DNA from: Bacteroidota bacterium
Lineage (GTDB): Bacteria > Bacteroidota > Bacteroidia > JABEUT01
Assembly: GCA_021823405.1 (NCBI GenBank)
Contig: JAKAOA010000008.1
Location: 1-44,302 of the forward strand
Direction of reading: 5' to 3'
Length of the DNA: 44,302 bases
A program made the position numbers and the translations under genes. Below the pieces are notes generated by a model, which had not been told where the DNA came from, searched no databases, and saw only the letters and a list, made by a program, of their open reading frames with translations. Within the stretch, counting starts at the first letter, position 1; every line of letters starts with the position of its first letter. Of this stretch, positions 42,924-44,302 are shown one piece after another.

Positions 42924-44302
42924 ATGGATACCTTTAAAGTATCATGTATCAAGTCAAGTCACCACTGTTATCTATCTGTTACAATTTATCTTTTATTCTT
43001 CGCCCTAACCGGCTCATCTGCCAATTCGCAGCCGGTTGTTATCATTGGTGGAGCCCCTGCTTATAGGGGTTCGTTAATCTCGGTTTATACCTATAAGGAT
43101 TACATTACCAATACTCCCCTCCGGCTGATTGCACAAAAAGTAAACGACAGTGGAGAATTCCGATTCACGCTCAATAACATTAAACAAACCGAATACCTCT
43201 ACTTGAATATTGATAACCTAAATGGGGCTATTTATGTTTCACCGGGAAATACTTACCATGTGGTCTTTCCAATTCCTGATTCTACCCGTTACCAGAACCC
43301 TTATATATCGCATAGCATCGACCTCGTATTTATCATCAGAGACACCGATAATATTAACAATCTTATAATGGATTTCAATGACGAATTCTATAATTTCTGG
43401 AAGTATAACTACGTCTATTTTATAAGAAAGCAAGCAGCTCCTCGTCTCGACACTTTTGCTATGCAAATGCAAAAAAGATATGCTCAAATAAATAATCTCT
43501 ATTTTCATCAATTTCTCGAATACACCATTGCAGATTACCAGTTAAGCGTTCTAATGGGAACGAAAACGCTTGGTAACCGCTATCTGAAAAACCAACCGAT
43601 ACTTTATCATAATTACGAGTATATGAAGTTCTTTAACGACTATTTCAAAGATTATCTCGAACAGGTATCGGCTGGCAAAGAAGGCAAAGACCTTGCTGAT
43701 TATATAGATAAGAACGACTACACCGACCTTCTTGAACTATTAAAGATAAACCCTTTGTTGCGCGCTAATGATTCCCTATGCGAACTTGTTTTGCTAAAAG
43801 GGTTATATGAGCTCTATTATGACGGAGATTATAAAAAGGAAAATATTAAAACGATATTACAGCTTCTGGAAACACAAACTAAAATTGATGAAGATAGAAC
43901 CATCGCCGGCGACATGCTCCATTCGTTTTCAGGGATTACGGAAGGCGCGGATGCACCCGCTTTTACACTTGCTGATGCAAAAGGCGATTCCGTTTCGTTA
44001 TCTGGATTAAAAGGTAAATACATATATCTTGGATTTATAAAGAGCGAAAGCGAGGAATGTTTAGGGGAGTTAAATGTTATGGCAGCGCTTAATAAGATTT
44101 ATGGCAAAAAAATGTATTTTGTATGCATTTCAGAAGATAAAAATTTGGAATTACTAAGAAACTTTCTTAAGCAGAATAAGTCATTCAACTGGAAGTTTTT
44201 ATATGATGAAGGCGCTAAAGTACTAGAGCAATATGATGTCCGGGTTCTGCCCGAATTTTTTTTGCTAAATCCAGCCGGCAAGTTTGTAATGGCGCCTGCG
44301 AT
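42924..44302 (+). CDS. Secreted TlpA-like thioredoxin-fold protein, cut by the window edge
   Basis: ATG 42924 opens a frame that runs without a stop to the last base (about 459 codons), so the C-terminus is missing. Residues 1-36 look like a signal peptide (LSVTIYLLFFALTGSSANSQ). A DUF4369-like or beta-rich domain (about 38-135: VVIIGGAPAYRG..NDSGEFRFTLNN) and a helical middle part follow, then a thioredoxin-like domain from about 335 (GADAPAFTLADAKGDSVSLSGLKGKYIYLGFIKSESEEC). The usual CxxC is reduced to one Cys (SEEC). It may therefore not act as a normal disulfide reductase. Confidence 0.85.
   Translation, partial: MDTFKVSCIKSSHHCYLSVTIYLLFFALTGSSANSQPVVIIGGAPAYRGSLISVYTYKDYITNTPLRLIAQKVNDSGEFRFTLNNIKQTEYLYLNIDNLNGAIYVSPGNTYHVVFPIPDSTRYQNPYISHSIDLVFIIRDTDNINNLIMDFNDEFYNFWKYNYVYFIRKQAAPRLDTFAMQMQKRYAQINNLYFHQFLEYTIADYQLSVLMGTKTLGNRYLKNQPILYHNYEYMKFFNDYFKDYLEQVSAGKEGKDLADYIDKNDYTDLLELLKINPLLRANDSLCELVLLKGLYELYYDGDYKKENIKTILQLLETQTKIDEDRTIAGDMLHSFSGITEGADAPAFTLADAKGDSVSLSGLKGKYIYLGFIKSESEECLGELNVMAALNKIYGKKMYFVCISEDKNLELLRNFLKQNKSFNWKFLYDEGAKVLEQYDVRVLPEFFLLNPAGKFVMAPA

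Overview
The window looks like an ordinary chromosomal segment from a member of the Bacteroidota. The evidence is a large surface protein with SprB-type repeats and a type IX (type B) sorting domain, a DUF4271-hemD pair, a xerC-raiA pair, a split transketolase, several SusC/D-independent lipoproteins, mostly weak Shine-Dalgarno sequences, and several upstream regions with the TAnnTTTG type of -7 element. I cannot name a genus.

Layout: (1) 1-4812, minus strand: a tightly packed surface-glycan cluster made of an ABC export pair (wzm, wzt), two SAM methyltransferases, a GT4 glycosyltransferase and the start of a GT11 fucosyltransferase. Several of its genes overlap by 4-22 bases. (2) 5056-9933: xerC and raiA on the plus strand, then a minus-strand group (START-like protein, PAP2 phosphatase, free-methionine-sulfoxide reductase, Ig-like lipoprotein). 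(3) 10141-11240: tRNA-Met(CAU), followed by a decayed SRAP (YedK/HMCES) gene and a small membrane protein. This is the most eroded part of the window. (4) 11411-17550: SDR enzyme, mnmA, a lipoprotein, a CMAS-like methyltransferase, pdxJ and a GNAT-like protein. (5) 17551-18858: 1.3 kb with no convincing gene. It holds a five-copy 64-bp palindromic tandem array, an 11-bp inverted repeat and a run of GTATAC hexamers spaced about one helical turn apart. (6) 18859-29962, plus strand: mostly housekeeping (OmpA-like protein, DUF4271, hemD, rnpA, yidD, S41 protease, acyl-CoA dehydrogenase, aspS, metK). (7) 30344-34540: the 1398-residue secreted surface protein, closed by a strong terminator. (8) 34689-44302: heme-c lipoprotein plus outer-membrane barrel, secreted peroxiredoxin, aldehyde dehydrogenase, ychF, the two transketolase subunits, an AHSA1-like protein, coaD, and a TlpA-like protein cut by the right edge.

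I see no CRISPR array, complete prophage, complete insertion sequence or recognisable defence system. The non-genic signals that most deserve a second look are a dispersed palindrome-bearing repeat family (12.3, 13.8 and 26.6 kb), the 64-bp array and the phased GTATAC cluster. These are sequence observations; any function given for them is inference.
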